Below, in pieces: positions 1 through 7,389 of a DNA stretch of 55,361 bases. The position numbers and the translations under genes are program-made. This DNA is from a virus. The notes beneath the pieces are model-generated. The model worked only from the letters and a program-made list of their open reading frames with translations. It searched no databases and had not been told where the DNA came from. The first letter of the stretch is position 1. Every line of letters begins with the position of its first letter. The stretch spans positions 1 to 55,361 of the IMG/VR virus record IMGVR_UViG_3300036781_000204; one strand, 5' to 3'.

Positions 1-211
1 TATTTGAGGGAACTGTGTCAAGAGTCGATAACGATAACGTAGGTAGGAAATCTTTGCCTGGTTTTGGGAGTTGTGGGAGTTGTGGGGGGGGGGGCGCGAT
101 CAAATCGTGTCACACATCTCCACTCCGGAAGATTCACCCGGAAGCGCCCACAAGTTGTCCCCGACTCGGACATTTGCCGAACGTGATACCTGGAGTCCTT
201 CATGACATCGC
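1..211. repeat. Left copy of terminal direct repeat
   Basis: This stretch is repeated at the right end of the window (55152-55361). The copies are identical except that the homopolymer near position 84 has 11 G here and 10 G there. This means either a circular molecule whose assembly overlaps itself, or true short direct terminal repeats. The G-run difference favours sequencing or assembly noise in one copy. Reading frames crossing the run differ between the copies, which argues that the stretch is not coding. Confidence 0.93.
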
Positions 212-385
212 GGAATTTTTTGATATCTCGGCGTGGATGGCAAAGGAGACTTGAAATCGACCCAGACCCCTCTGAGTATTTCCATATCCATTTCCATGTC
301 TACACGAATATGGATGGGTTACCAATTGACATACACAGTGTATTATTTGTTTGACAGGGTGTTTGGGGTATGAGAAAAAGGGAGT
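212..385. promoter_or_regulatory. Leader region with palindrome upstream of rightward genes
   Basis: No convincing gene lies here. It holds a perfect odd palindrome ATACACAGTGTAT at 331-343, overlapping the first of two TTGACA hexamers (326-331 and 351-356, 25 bp apart). That arrangement looks like a promoter with an operator over it. I could not place a well-spaced -10 box for either hexamer, so the promoter is inferred rather than shown. The first rightward gene starts at 386. Confidence 0.35.
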
Positions 386-748
386 ATGAGACCCCAGAAA
401 AATGGCTGGATTGGAGTCGATCTGGATGGAACCCTCGCCCACTACGACGGGTGGCAGGGGGAGCACCACATCGGAGAGCCGATCAAACCGATGGTCAAAC
501 GAGTGAAGGACTGGCTCGCCGCGGGTTATGAAGTCCGAATCTTCACCGCCCGAGTCGGCACCACCAAGGACGACCGGGACATCTCAAAAGTCCGGGCCAC
601 TATCGAATCCTGGTGCTTCCAACACATCGGAGTTGCCCTTCCCATCACCAACCTGAAAGACTTCGGGATGATCGAACTGTGGGACGACCGCGCAGTTCAG
701 GTCGAGAAAAACACCGGCCGAAGAATCGGAAGAACCCCCACCTCCTGA
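386..748 (+). CDS. HAD-superfamily phosphatase-like protein
   Basis: A 120-residue protein with the haloacid dehalogenase signature. Motif I is DLDGT at residues 12-16, with the nucleophile Asp and the acid/base Asp two residues later. A motif II-like IFTAR lies at 52-56, and a C-terminal acidic motif, ELWDDRA, at 97-103. The size and pattern match small phage HAD proteins related to the 3'-phosphatase part of polynucleotide kinase; no kinase domain is present. It probably removes phosphate from a nucleotide or nucleic-acid end, but the substrate cannot be read from sequence. It is the first gene after the non-coding junction. The GGGAG preceding the ATG is only one base away, poor spacing for a ribosome site, yet no other start keeps motif I. 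Confidence 0.75.
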   Translation: MRPQKNGWIGVDLDGTLAHYDGWQGEHHIGEPIKPMVKRVKDWLAAGYEVRIFTARVGTTKDDRDISKVRATIESWCFQHIGVALPITNLKDFGMIELWDDRAVQVEKNTGRRIGRTPTS

Positions 749-751
749 GTC

Positions 752-1267
752 ATGAAAAACTCCTTTGCCCCGATCTTCACTTCGATGCTGGATTCCTCCA
801 TCTGGCAGGAGCCCTACACGGTGAGGCTGGTTTGGATTGCCATGCTGCCACTCAAGGAGGCTGACCACGTAGTCCGATATAACGCCTTCCAAATCGCTCG
901 CCGGGCCAACATGACCGAGCAGGAAGTGATCGACGCCCTGAAAGTGCTGGAGTCCCCCGACACGCGCCGGATTGAGCCTCAGCCCTATGAAGGCCGGCGC
1001 ATCCAGCGGGTGCCCGACGGCTGGTTAATCCTCAACGGCCAGAAGTTTGAAGACCTGATGCGGACACTTTCCACCCGCGCCTACAACGCCCGAAAGCAGC
1101 GGGAATACCGCGGCGCCAAGAAGGGGAAGTCAGGTCCGAGCGGGCTCGCCGGTGAAGCTGAACACCTCCGCATGGAAGCGAACGGAGCCACCCAGGAACA
1201 GCTCGACCGGCACGAGGAGGAACACCTCGAACGAATAACCAAAAACTCCATCCCGGAAATCGAATGA
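752..1267 (+). CDS. Phage winged-helix / replication-initiator-like protein
   Basis: 171 residues. The N-terminal half (about 1-90) has the look of phage proteins that open with a short segment on the theme IFTSMLDSSIW followed by a helix-turn-helix (FQIARRANMTEQEVIDALKVL, roughly 47-67), then GRRIQ and GWLILNGQKF. That arrangement resembles the N-terminal DNA-binding part of phage replication or replisome-organiser proteins. The rest is charged, with a basic linker (KQREYRGAKKGK) and an acidic coiled tail. It starts 3 bp after the HAD gene. A role in origin recognition is an inference; no initiator ATPase is present in it. Confidence 0.55.
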   Translation: MKNSFAPIFTSMLDSSIWQEPYTVRLVWIAMLPLKEADHVVRYNAFQIARRANMTEQEVIDALKVLESPDTRRIEPQPYEGRRIQRVPDGWLILNGQKFEDLMRTLSTRAYNARKQREYRGAKKGKSGPSGLAGEAEHLRMEANGATQEQLDRHEEEHLERITKNSIPEIE

Positions 1268-1268
1268 A

Positions 1269-1496
1269 ATGGAAGACATTCCCGAACCCAGAGCCCTTGG
1301 CCAGTCGTGGTTTTTATCCGGTGGCCATTTTGAGGATTGCCCCTTCCGGGGAGAATCCAAGGAGGACTCCGAGCTCAGGATCAGTTGGGAGCTCGGCTGG
1401 TTGCGGGAACGATTGAACGAATGGGACCGAAAAGTTGAAATGGCCGGGGGAGTCCTCTGGAAATACTCGGCCGATGGAAAAATTATAAAAGCATGA
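1269..1496 (+). CDS. Small protein, possibly Rmf/CrpP-like
   Basis: 75 residues, starting just after the stop of the preceding gene. The middle part has an aromatic and charged pattern (CPFRGESKEDSELRISWELGW at about 24-44) that recalls the short ribosome-modulation-factor/CrpP-like fold, in which a Cys/Pro-Phe segment is followed by W..GW. The resemblance is weak and I give no function. It is co-oriented and nearly overlapping with its neighbours, which supports it as a real gene. Confidence 0.5.
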   Translation: MEDIPEPRALGQSWFLSGGHFEDCPFRGESKEDSELRISWELGWLRERLNEWDRKVEMAGGVLWKYSADGKIIKA

Positions 1497-1711
1497 ACCC
1501 ATCCACCCACACTCGCTTTCAAAGAATGAAAACTACAAACCAAACGAATCTTCAGATAAAAAGAATCCAACCCCGACCTTACTCCAGCATTCGACTCACG
1601 CTGAAGTTCCAAAACTGCGTGGCGGCCCTGAGGGGTATGGTGGACGCGATTGAAGAACTTTCCGAGGAACTGATAGCCAACGAGAAGCACGCTCGGAATA
1701 AATCAAAATGA
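1493..1711 (+). CDS. Hypothetical protein
   Basis: 72 residues, not recognised. It is basic in its first half and ends in a helical, acidic-basic segment (VDAIEELSEELIANEKHARNK). Its ATG overlaps the stop of the upstream gene in an ATGA arrangement, and its own stop overlaps the next start the same way, which suggests translational coupling. A start at the internal Met (1526) is possible. Confidence 0.5.
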   Translation: MNPSTHTRFQRMKTTNQTNLQIKRIQPRPYSSIRLTLKFQNCVAALRGMVDAIEELSEELIANEKHARNKSK

Positions 1712-2115
1712 AAACCACACCCGAAAATATCACCCACCTCGCACCTCACCAGATCTTCGTGTTCGGCTCCAACGTCCAGGGCGTCCACGGAAAGGGCGCG
1801 GCCAAAGTCGCGGAGCAATTGTTCGGCGCTGTCCGCGGCGTCGGCGAAGGACTCTCCGGCCAGTCTTACGCCATCCCGACTCGAGAGATTCTGCCACCGA
1901 CCAGGCATCACCGGGGACTCCGCTTCCACACGCTCGAACCGATTGAAATAAAGTGGTCGGTGAACAAGTTCATCATGTTCGCCATCGCCCACCCGGAATT
2001 GGAATTCTTTGTCACGCCCATCGGCTGCGGATACGCCGGCCACAAACCCGAAGACATCAAACCGTTGTTCCACCATCGGGTTGAGAACGTAATCCTTCCT
2101 GAGTGTTTTCAGTGA
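1708..2115 (+). CDS. Macro-domain-like phage protein (A1S_2505-type)
   Basis: 135 residues opening with a hallmark segment IFVFGSNVQGVHGKGAA (about 16-32), followed by AKVAEQLFGA, GLSGQSYAIPTRE and, further on, VTPIGCGYAGHKPEDI. The glycine-rich start and the later G-C-G-x-A-G loop match the layout of ADP-ribose-binding macro domains and a family of phage non-structural proteins related to them. A role in binding or hydrolysing ADP-ribose derivatives is plausible, for example to counter an NAD-based host defence, but this is inference. It overlaps the convergent GroES-like gene by 59 bp at the 3' ends. Confidence 0.65.
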   Translation: MKTTPENITHLAPHQIFVFGSNVQGVHGKGAAKVAEQLFGAVRGVGEGLSGQSYAIPTREILPPTRHHRGLRFHTLEPIEIKWSVNKFIMFAIAHPELEFFVTPIGCGYAGHKPEDIKPLFHHRVENVILPECFQ

Positions 2116-2392
2116 ACACCATCAGCACGTTCGACTGGCGAATGAACCCGCGCCGGTAGATGTCTCCAGCGTAAACCGGCTCCACGTTGTCGTGATCGAA
2201 CTGGCAGACAATCCGGTCACGCGGTTTGATTCCCACCACCTTCGGACCCACCGCGCAGACCCAGAACTCGTGGTCTCCATCGCCTTCCCATTTCGACACC
2301 GTATTGGGGATGATGACTTTGCCCGATGGATTCCGGTCGGTCTTCGTGGGGGAGACCAGCAGCCGGTCCCCTGTTGGTTTTATTGTGCTCAT
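2057..2392 (-). CDS. groES: GroES-like co-chaperonin
   Basis: 111 residues, close to the usual 95-110 for GroES. It starts with IKPTGDRLLVSPTK and contains SGKVIIPNT, a lid/mobile-loop-like stretch, VCAVGPKVVGIKPRDRIVCQ and a C-terminal strand NVLMVF, the order seen in the GroES chaperonin-10 fold. Phage co-chaperonins such as T4 gp31 pair with host GroEL to fold the capsid protein. No GroEL is present here, so it would act with the host's. It is the last gene of the leftward operon that begins at 5195, and its start overlaps the stop of the Nudix gene. Confidence 0.85.
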   Translation of the reverse strand: MSTIKPTGDRLLVSPTKTDRNPSGKVIIPNTVSKWEGDGDHEFWVCAVGPKVVGIKPRDRIVCQFDHDNVEPVYAGDIYRRGFIRQSNVLMVFTENTQEGLRSQPDGGTTV

Positions 2393-2814
2393 AGGTATTC
2401 CAATGCCATCGCCATCCCGTTCGATCTCAGGGCGTCAATGGCCATCGGAATCAGCCAGTCCAGATTATCCACCGTGTCCCACCCTGACACTCCAACAACG
2501 AAGTGCTTTTCAATGTGCTCGTCAGTCATGGTCTTCGCCATGTCGAACGAGCGCTGGTCTCGTAGGGCGAAGCAGCACACTCGAAACCCTTTTCCATAAA
2601 AGTGGCCGAAGTGCTTCCACGCAGAGCATTCGGTGTCCACCCCGGCCTCCTCTCGGAACTCGCGCGTCATGCCATCACGCATCTGCTCTCCTTCGTTTAG
2701 CTCACCGCCCAGTCCGTTGAGAAGGTCCTTTTGAAACGTCGGCCTGTTCTTGCGAATCAGGACGACGTTTTTAAGGTCTTGATCGAAACAAAATCCCAGC
2801 ACGTAAGTTTTCAT
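2389..2814 (-). CDS. Nudix hydrolase
   Basis: 141 residues with a complete Nudix box at residues 37-59: G37, then E43 after five residues, R51-E52 after seven more, then E55-E56 and G58. Such enzymes hydrolyse nucleoside diphosphates linked to another group, for example oxidised dNTPs, ADP-ribose or NAD-type compounds; the substrate is not evident. The C-terminal half has no motif I know. It sits between MazG-like and GroES-like genes with start and stop codons overlapping, so it belongs to a nucleotide-housekeeping operon. Confidence 0.88.
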   Translation of the reverse strand: MKTYVLGFCFDQDLKNVVLIRKNRPTFQKDLLNGLGGELNEGEQMRDGMTREFREEAGVDTECSAWKHFGHFYGKGFRVCCFALRDQRSFDMAKTMTDEHIEKHFVVGVSGWDTVDNLDWLIPMAIDALRSNGMAMALEYL

Positions 2815-3353
2815 CAGAATCGTTTTCCGTCTGATTGTTGGCGAGCCTCATGAGTGTGGTCGAGTCGTGTCTTGTTGTATTCCAACTTTTCCCACATTGC
2901 TCCGTCCAGATCGTATCCGAACTTGACGCAGTAGGCGTCGATGTAGGAGAGGCACAGACTAATCCACTGTGGGCCTTGGCTTATCATGGTGAGCGCTTGA
3001 ATCAGGTTGAAAAGGGCCTCACCCTTGTTGTCTGGAATCGGACCCGGCAATTCCATCTTCGCCAGCATGACTCCAAATCCGGCAGCGAAGTCGAGCAGCC
3101 TGATCTTCGTGTCAGCCATCTCCACTTCCGCCATCTTGCGAGTAGGCAGCTTGTCGTCCCAGATATTCCTGCGCTCACCCTCGAGGCACTCAGAAACTTC
3201 AGAGATCGTGAGCGCGAGGAGTTCCTTCGCGTTGCGCGCTATCGGTTCTCCGGTTTTGATGTCCACCCACCACTTTTCGTGAATCTCGTGGACAGCGATG
3301 GCGAGTTCGTTCAGGTCAGTTGGTCGTTCAGGTATCATATTTATTTTTCCCAT
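2814..3353 (-). CDS. MazG-like nucleotide pyrophosphohydrolase
   Basis: 179 residues. The metal-binding motifs of the all-alpha NTP pyrophosphohydrolase fold are visible: E52-x2-E55 in LTISEVSECLEGE and E78-x2-D81 in AEVEMADTKIRLLD. The C-terminal stretch, from EKLEYNKTR through DGKRF, is the usual tail of phage MazG-like proteins. The enzyme would hydrolyse nucleoside triphosphates to monophosphates; in phages this is thought to adjust nucleotide pools or alarmone signalling. It overlaps its operon neighbours by a few bases. A start at the internal Met6 (3338) is also possible. Confidence 0.85.
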   Translation of the reverse strand: MGKINMIPERPTDLNELAIAVHEIHEKWWVDIKTGEPIARNAKELLALTISEVSECLEGERRNIWDDKLPTRKMAEVEMADTKIRLLDFAAGFGVMLAKMELPGPIPDNKGEALFNLIQALTMISQGPQWISLCLSYIDAYCVKFGYDLDGAMWEKLEYNKTRLDHTHEARQQSDGKRF

Positions 3354-3544
3354 TTTATTTCGGAGCCCTTCATCAGGGCCTCCACTGTGGTAACGAAAAT
3401 CGCAGCTTTCATTTTCTCCTTGGCGTGAGTCTCACAGATGCCGCGCCACTTCCCGTTGCCGATGAAGTAGGCGTGTGTGGACTCCGGACGCTTGCCCTGC
3501 CAGTCATCCTTGCAGAGCTCGCACATTTTATTGAGGGGACTCAT
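3341..3544 (-). CDS. Small Cys/His protein (putative zinc binding)
   Basis: 67 residues. A CELC pair near residues 8-11 and a C-E-T-H motif near 37-40 could form one zinc site, similar to small zinc-ribbon-like phage proteins. Function unknown. Its start overlaps the stop of the upstream gene, and it overlaps the MazG-like start by 13 bp. Confidence 0.6.
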   Translation of the reverse strand: MSPLNKMCELCKDDWQGKRPESTHAYFIGNGKWRGICETHAKEKMKAAIFVTTVEALMKGSEIKWEK

Positions 3545-3939
3545 GATACTTTTTCGATGACGATGCTAATCGCTGGTCCGTGTTCCGGGGAGAGCGCGCT
3601 GTCTATCGCGAGCCGACTTAAAATCTTCCAGTCGTCGTCGGGCGGCAATGAGGCAATCAAGGACAGTAGCGCAGCATCCATCTGGGTCGTGGGGGCGTCG
3701 GTCGGCAAAGAGGAAAACAATGCCGATACGATAGCGTCCTCCAGATTTTTCTTTCTTTGGGCGACGGACTTTTGGGTGAGGGTTCGCATCTTCCCGGTGT
3801 CGCGGTCCCTGATCGCTCGCTTCGCATTTTTGAACGACGGGCACACCATCCCTAAAACGTCGATCTGAACGATGGACCCATTCTCCCGGAGAAATTTGGA
3901 CGTAACCTTTTCGCTCGTATGCTTTGATGATCGACTCAT
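3541..3939 (-). CDS. Conserved phage protein, possibly RusA-like resolvase
   Basis: 132 residues. The region IDVLGMVCPSFKNAKRAIRDRDTGKMRTLT (about 26-55) resembles the PSxKN...R opening of RusA-type Holliday-junction resolvases, in which a basic strand follows. However, the conserved pair of Asp residues expected later (normally within a D..N..K pattern) is not clear, and the C-terminal half is instead helical with a DDDW segment. I therefore call it a RusA-like candidate only. It lies between the HNH gene and the small Cys protein, with overlapping start and stop codons. Confidence 0.4.
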   Translation of the reverse strand: MSRSSKHTSEKVTSKFLRENGSIVQIDVLGMVCPSFKNAKRAIRDRDTGKMRTLTQKSVAQRKKNLEDAIVSALFSSLPTDAPTTQMDAALLSLIASLPPDDDWKILSRLAIDSALSPEHGPAISIVIEKVS

Positions 3940-4496
3940 TTGATGAACTCATTTAATTGATCTCGAGTGTTGTTCTTTCTCCCAAACTTGGAGTGAAATT
4001 CTATATGGTGTTTTAGACACAGCGTTGCTCCATTGCCAACCAAATATCGAAGATCTTTCCTGGTGGAAAAATTTTCAATGTGGTGTGGGTGAATTTCCCC
4101 TCCGGTGACTCCGCATTTAAGGCAGGTGAATTTATCCCTTTTGAAAACAGACTCTCGCCATATTTTCCACTCGCATCCCTTTCGGGATATTTTGGAATCA
4201 TCCACAAACGTGCGAACCCTTCTCGATTTAGCAATTCTGCTCATAAGCAGTCTCGTTTTAGTGCTGTGAGGATTCCCAGTCTTTCCGGTCTGCTGTTCAG
4301 ACCACCTCTGCCTTCGGCCTTTATCCCAACTGATTCCCTTCTGGGACGAATGAAATTTTGAATTGGGATGCAATCTCATACGGGCTGATGTTTTAATTCT
4401 AAAGGATTCAGAAACGGGGTGCCCCATGAGCGCTAACGAGTGGCGGCGTTTTCGCTCATCACTCCACGGCTTATGTTTGTAAACTCCTCTCGGCAT
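3936..4496 (-). CDS. HNH homing endonuclease with NUMOD3-like N-terminus
   Basis: 186 residues from the start at MPRGVYK, which avoids overlap with the small regulator upstream. The N-terminal part has short DNA-binding repeats typical of homing enzymes (GVYKHKPWSDERKRRHSLALMG and GKTGNPHSTKT). The C-terminal HNH module has a CLKC pair, the HPHHIENF active-site strand, an N..TLC step and a final KHHIEFHSKF. Such enzymes nick or cut DNA and spread into intron- or gene-less sites. It sits in the operon between the regulator and the possible resolvase gene. Confidence 0.85.
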   Translation of the reverse strand: MPRGVYKHKPWSDERKRRHSLALMGHPVSESFRIKTSARMRLHPNSKFHSSQKGISWDKGRRQRWSEQQTGKTGNPHSTKTRLLMSRIAKSRRVRTFVDDSKISRKGCEWKIWRESVFKRDKFTCLKCGVTGGEIHPHHIENFSTRKDLRYLVGNGATLCLKHHIEFHSKFGRKNNTRDQLNEFIK

Positions 4497-4503
4497 GATT
4501 TTA

Positions 4504-4680
4504 TTATGGGCCGAAAATCCACACGAGAATCTTGTGGAAGTTGTCGATGCTAAGGGTTTCAGTGTCGCCGTTTTCAAACCGGCAGAGAGTGGTGTGGTCA
4601 ATCCCGATCTCGAGCGCCATCTTCCTCAGGGAGATTTTGTTCTCGGCACGGTAGGCTTTGATGAGTTGGCTGAGAATCAT
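4504..4680 (-). CDS. Tiny XRE/Cro-CI-type HTH regulator
   Basis: 58 residues. It begins MILSQLIKAYRAENKISLRK and ends in IFGP. The pattern is that of a single helix-turn-helix of the Cro/CI (XRE) type: LIKAYRAENKIS, then KMALEIGIDHTTLCRFENG as helices 2 and 3, then a closing helix with FHKILVWIF. Its ATG overlaps the stop of the exonuclease gene (4677-4680), and it ends 7 bp before the HNH start, so it belongs to the operon. It probably represses this or a divergent promoter. The inverted repeat at 5197-5214 just upstream of the operon is the natural candidate operator. Confidence 0.8.
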   Translation of the reverse strand: MILSQLIKAYRAENKISLRKMALEIGIDHTTLCRFENGDTETLSIDNFHKILVWIFGP

Positions 4681-5195
4681 TTGTTTTTGATTTTGAAAAC
4701 CGCCTCCGAAAGCAGTCGCGCTGACTGTCGAGCATCAGCGGACGGGTCATGAACTGGGAGCTCACTTTGGGTGCGTTCGTATTTTCCCATCGGGTCCATT
4801 CCAGCAGCAGCCATGTAGCTGGATATTTCATGGAGCGGATAAGGACCGTCCCATTTCCGACTCGGGTCATCAGTGATGCAGCTTCCAAGAAATTTTGCCT
4901 CCACAGGCCACCCGCACTCAACAGCGGCAACCGCGCCCTCAGTTTTGGCCTTGAGCCACAGTTCCCAAAAAGCACTTCTCAACTGCACAGGAGACCTGTG
5001 TGTGACATCCAGCATGGGCACGTTCTCCGCAACCCACTTCCGATCATCGTCAGTGCCGATGCATTCGCTGGACGGGCACGCCATTCGGAATCCCCATTGA
5101 ACCGCCCCATTCTCGAGATATACACCGCCACCAACAGCAAACCCTTCGCCGTGCAGTCCGACCGACTCAACATCGAATACGAAAAAAGATTTCAT
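4677..5195 (-). CDS. DnaQ-like DEDDh 3'-5' exonuclease
   Basis: 172 residues from the start at MKSFFVFDVES; the longer upstream reading lacks a ribosome site and would overlap the inverted repeat. Exonuclease motif I is D8-x-E10 in FVFDVES, a second acidic motif lies around VECGWPVEAKFL (93-103), and the third is H149-x4-D154 in HDPSADARQ, the pattern of the RNase T/DnaQ superfamily (DEDDh). It would remove nucleotides from 3' ends of DNA or RNA. No polymerase is attached. It is the promoter-proximal gene of the leftward operon ending at 2057. Confidence 0.8.
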   Translation of the reverse strand: MKSFFVFDVESVGLHGEGFAVGGGVYLENGAVQWGFRMACPSSECIGTDDDRKWVAENVPMLDVTHRSPVQLRSAFWELWLKAKTEGAVAAVECGWPVEAKFLGSCITDDPSRKWDGPYPLHEISSYMAAAGMDPMGKYERTQSELPVHDPSADARQSARLLSEAVFKIKNK

Positions 5196-5257
5196 GTGTT
5201 GCGACTGTGCAACAACTCGGGCTTGACTGCAAGCATAAAATCTGAGACAACCATTCC
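5196..5257. promoter_or_regulatory. Divergent promoter region with inverted repeat operator
   Basis: This 62-bp gap separates divergent genes. It contains an inverted repeat, TGTTGC-6-GCAACA, at 5197-5214, lying right at the start of the leftward operon. The inner sequence includes GTTGCG, half of the five-copy palindrome found elsewhere in this genome. A TTGACT hexamer lies at 5223-5228, but no well-spaced -10 box for the rightward gene was found. The obvious candidate binder is the XRE-type protein encoded at 4504-4680. Confidence 0.5.
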
Positions 5258-5977
5258 ATGTCACGACTCAAGAACCGACAAAAGCAAATCCCAGGCGGTT
5301 TTAAGCTCTACATCCCGCAGACCGGATACAAGTCAGCCCCGTTCGCCTCGTTCGATTCCATCGTTAACTCAGCGGCGGCGAACCTTGCGGCCAACCCAGC
5401 GGCAGCCAAGGCGGGTGGATACCCATCCGACCGAACCGCGCTCGCCGATTACATTGATTCCTACAACGCCGCACTCTGCGAGCGCATGGGATGGAACGAT
5501 TACATCATGCTTCCGTCAGTCTCCGCTCCCTCCCCAAAATTCAAAGCCCTGTCACCCCTCGACCAAAAGCAAATCGGTGCTGTGGCCGGAAAGATTAAGA
5601 AGGTGTGGCAGGGCGTCAAGAGTTTGAATGATTGGATTGAATCAGGAGAACCGGCAGTGGAGCGGAGTCACGCAGAATGCCGCGCTGTAGTTTGCGTAAA
5701 ATGTCCACTTAACGGAAAAGGCGGTTTGGAGGAGTGGTTCACTCGCCCCGCTGCGGAGGTTATTAAAAAGCAGTTCGAGAAATTGGAAAGCAGGAAGCTG
5801 CTCACGTCGGTTGATGACCAATTAGGCACATGCTCTGCGTGCCTTTGCCCTCTTAAGTTATTGGTGCAGACTCCGCTGAAGTATAAATTGTCACACATGG
5901 GAGAAGAAACTCGCAAGGCGCTCGACGCGAACTGCTGGGTGTTGTCCGAAGAAAAAGCGATGACTCCAACGACGTGA
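5258..5977 (+). CDS. Conserved phage protein with two Cys motifs
   Basis: 239 residues; no enzyme motif recognised. It begins with a basic segment (RLKNRQKQIPGG). The C-terminal half contains two Cys clusters, a CVKCPLN unit (about 145-151) and a CSACLCPL unit (about 192-199), spaced as two halves of a metal-binding treble-clef or zinc ribbon. I recall similar proteins in uncultured phages near glycosyltransferase genes, but without a known role. Its stop overlaps the next start (ATGA), so it heads the morphogenesis-side transcript. Confidence 0.6.
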   Translation: MSRLKNRQKQIPGGFKLYIPQTGYKSAPFASFDSIVNSAAANLAANPAAAKAGGYPSDRTALADYIDSYNAALCERMGWNDYIMLPSVSAPSPKFKALSPLDQKQIGAVAGKIKKVWQGVKSLNDWIESGEPAVERSHAECRAVVCVKCPLNGKGGLEEWFTRPAAEVIKKQFEKLESRKLLTSVDDQLGTCSACLCPLKLLVQTPLKYKLSHMGEETRKALDANCWVLSEEKAMTPTT

Positions 5978-6618
5978 AAGTCGCGATCATCTATATTTTT
6001 CCAACGACGCTGGCTCGAGTTTATATGCCGATGGCGCGTCGTTTTGTGGAGAGTTACATGACGAACCCGCCCGGTGAAACCGATCATGAAATCCATGTTG
6101 CCATCAACGGCGGCGTGGATATTGGTGACTGGTGTCGGGACCTTTTCAAACCGCTGCCGGTTCGTTTCTTCAAGCACAACAATTACGGCAAGGACATTGG
6201 CGCGTATCAGGTGGCGGCTGACATGATCGAGTGCGATTTGATGATGTGCCTTGGCTCTCCGATTTACTTCCACCGCCCAGGCTGGCTTGATCGCATCGCG
6301 CTCGCCTACATGGAGAATGGCCCCGCAGTTTACGGGCCTTGGGGATTTCACACGCCACTGCCCCACCTAAGGACGACCGCCTTCTGGATTCCGCCCGAGC
6401 TGCTCAACGCATACCCGCACAGGATTTCCGATTCCAACCGATACTCTTTCGAGCATGGAACGGATTCGATCACGCTCTGGAGTAAAAAGATTGGCCTCGA
6501 ACCATTGATGGTCACATGGAGCGGCACTTACCAGATGGAGGCATGGCACCATGTTACGCGCCACGATTCCCTACTCATCGACCAGCACCTCGACCGAAAT
6601 CAGCCAGCACCAAAATGA
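5974..6618 (+). CDS. Glycosyltransferase-like protein
   Basis: 214 residues. The opening strand VAIIYIFPTTL, the loop VAINGGVD and the segment NNYGKDIGAYQVAADMIECDLMMCLGSP (about 69-96) resemble the nucleotide-diphospho-sugar transferase (GT-A/rhamnan-synthesis-like) layout in which an acidic pair coordinates metal before a conserved small strand. A classical DxD is not evident. It likely works with the next two transferase-type genes, for example to modify host surface sugars or a virion component. The start overlaps the preceding stop, and the stop overlaps the next start. Confidence 0.6.
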   Translation: MKVAIIYIFPTTLARVYMPMARRFVESYMTNPPGETDHEIHVAINGGVDIGDWCRDLFKPLPVRFFKHNNYGKDIGAYQVAADMIECDLMMCLGSPIYFHRPGWLDRIALAYMENGPAVYGPWGFHTPLPHLRTTAFWIPPELLNAYPHRISDSNRYSFEHGTDSITLWSKKIGLEPLMVTWSGTYQMEAWHHVTRHDSLLIDQHLDRNQPAPK

Positions 6619-7259
6619 GCCCAATCGCGATTTTCTACCATTGCATCATCAGCGGCCGGGAGCGTCAGATCGACCCGGACTATGCGCTGGCCCTGATCTC
6701 TGCCCAGATGGACGCCCTCAAGCGCAGCGGTCTCGCCAATGCCGCTCAGGAGTTCATCATTGGGGTGAACGGAGGGGATGCTGATTGCTTTGCCGTGGCG
6801 TGCCTGTGCGACTCGAAGCCGAAGATCATCTCTCATGGAAAACACGCGACGACCGAAATCCACACCCTCAACGTCCTTCGCTCCTGGTTGCCTGATCACC
6901 GTGGATGGAACGTGCTTTATCACCACACAAAGGGAGTATCAACCCCCAACCAAGCAGATGGCTGGCGCCGCCGGATGGAGAACGCCTGCGTGTGGGGATG
7001 GAGCGAATGTGTCCGGGGATTGGATGCCGGATTCGACGCCGCGGGCTGTCACTGGCTGACGCCTGAAGTTCACGGAGGCGTGATACCGAGTCCCTTTTTT
7101 GGAGGAACTTTTTGGTGGGCAAAGTCGGATTACCTGCTCACTCTCCCACCGCTCCCGGAAGCGATCTGGGCGAACCGATACGAGGCCGAGACCTGGATTG
7201 GGAAAGGCACCCGCCGGCCAAAGGTCCTCGATTTCAGTCCAGGCTGGCCAACCCCATAA
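6615..7259 (+). CDS. Glycosyltransferase-like protein
   Basis: 214 residues from ATG 6615, chosen because it overlaps the preceding stop in ATGA form. The sequence opens with a beta-strand-like IAIFYHCIIS and includes FIIGVNGG, the same theme as the preceding gene's VAINGG, so the two may be diverged duplicates. A later segment, GWNVLYHHTKGVS with FFGGTFWWAKSDYLLTLP, recalls glycosyltransferase-like proteins with a C-terminal acceptor region. No catalytic residue can be named. The stop is immediately followed by one of the five genome-wide palindromes. Confidence 0.55.
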   Translation: MSPIAIFYHCIISGRERQIDPDYALALISAQMDALKRSGLANAAQEFIIGVNGGDADCFAVACLCDSKPKIISHGKHATTEIHTLNVLRSWLPDHRGWNVLYHHTKGVSTPNQADGWRRRMENACVWGWSECVRGLDAGFDAAGCHWLTPEVHGGVIPSPFFGGTFWWAKSDYLLTLPPLPEAIWANRYEAETWIGKGTRRPKVLDFSPGWPTP

Positions 7260-7260
7260 G

Positions 7261-7273
7261 CGCAACGGTTGCG
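7261..7273. repeat. Genome-wide palindrome, copy 1
   Basis: The core CGCAACGGTTGCG starts just after the stop of the upstream gene, in the 130-bp gap before the methyltransferase. The right flank TATTTG matches the symmetrical consensus. The left flank does not. See the finding on five copies. Confidence 0.85.
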
Positions 7274-7389
7274 TATTTGAGACCATGCGATAATGGAAAG
7301 AAAATCCAGAATGGGAAACCGATCAGTATGATTTAATTTTCAGAGATGGATTGATTTTAGGGTTCCTGAAAGATAGAAAAAACAACCCA

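Noticed and set aside
15-254. Rightward reading frame through the left terminal repeat
   Set aside because: The frame crosses the G homopolymer whose length differs between the two repeat copies, the predicted product is low-complexity Gly/Cys-rich, and no ribosome site is seen.
331-373. A full sigma-70 promoter at the first rightward gene
   Set aside because: Neither TTGACA has a well-spaced -10 box; I keep only the palindrome and hexamers as a possible control region.
1130-1690. 186-codon leftward frame opposite the small rightward genes
   Set aside because: It is antisense to three genes with coupled starts and stops, and its own start has no leader.
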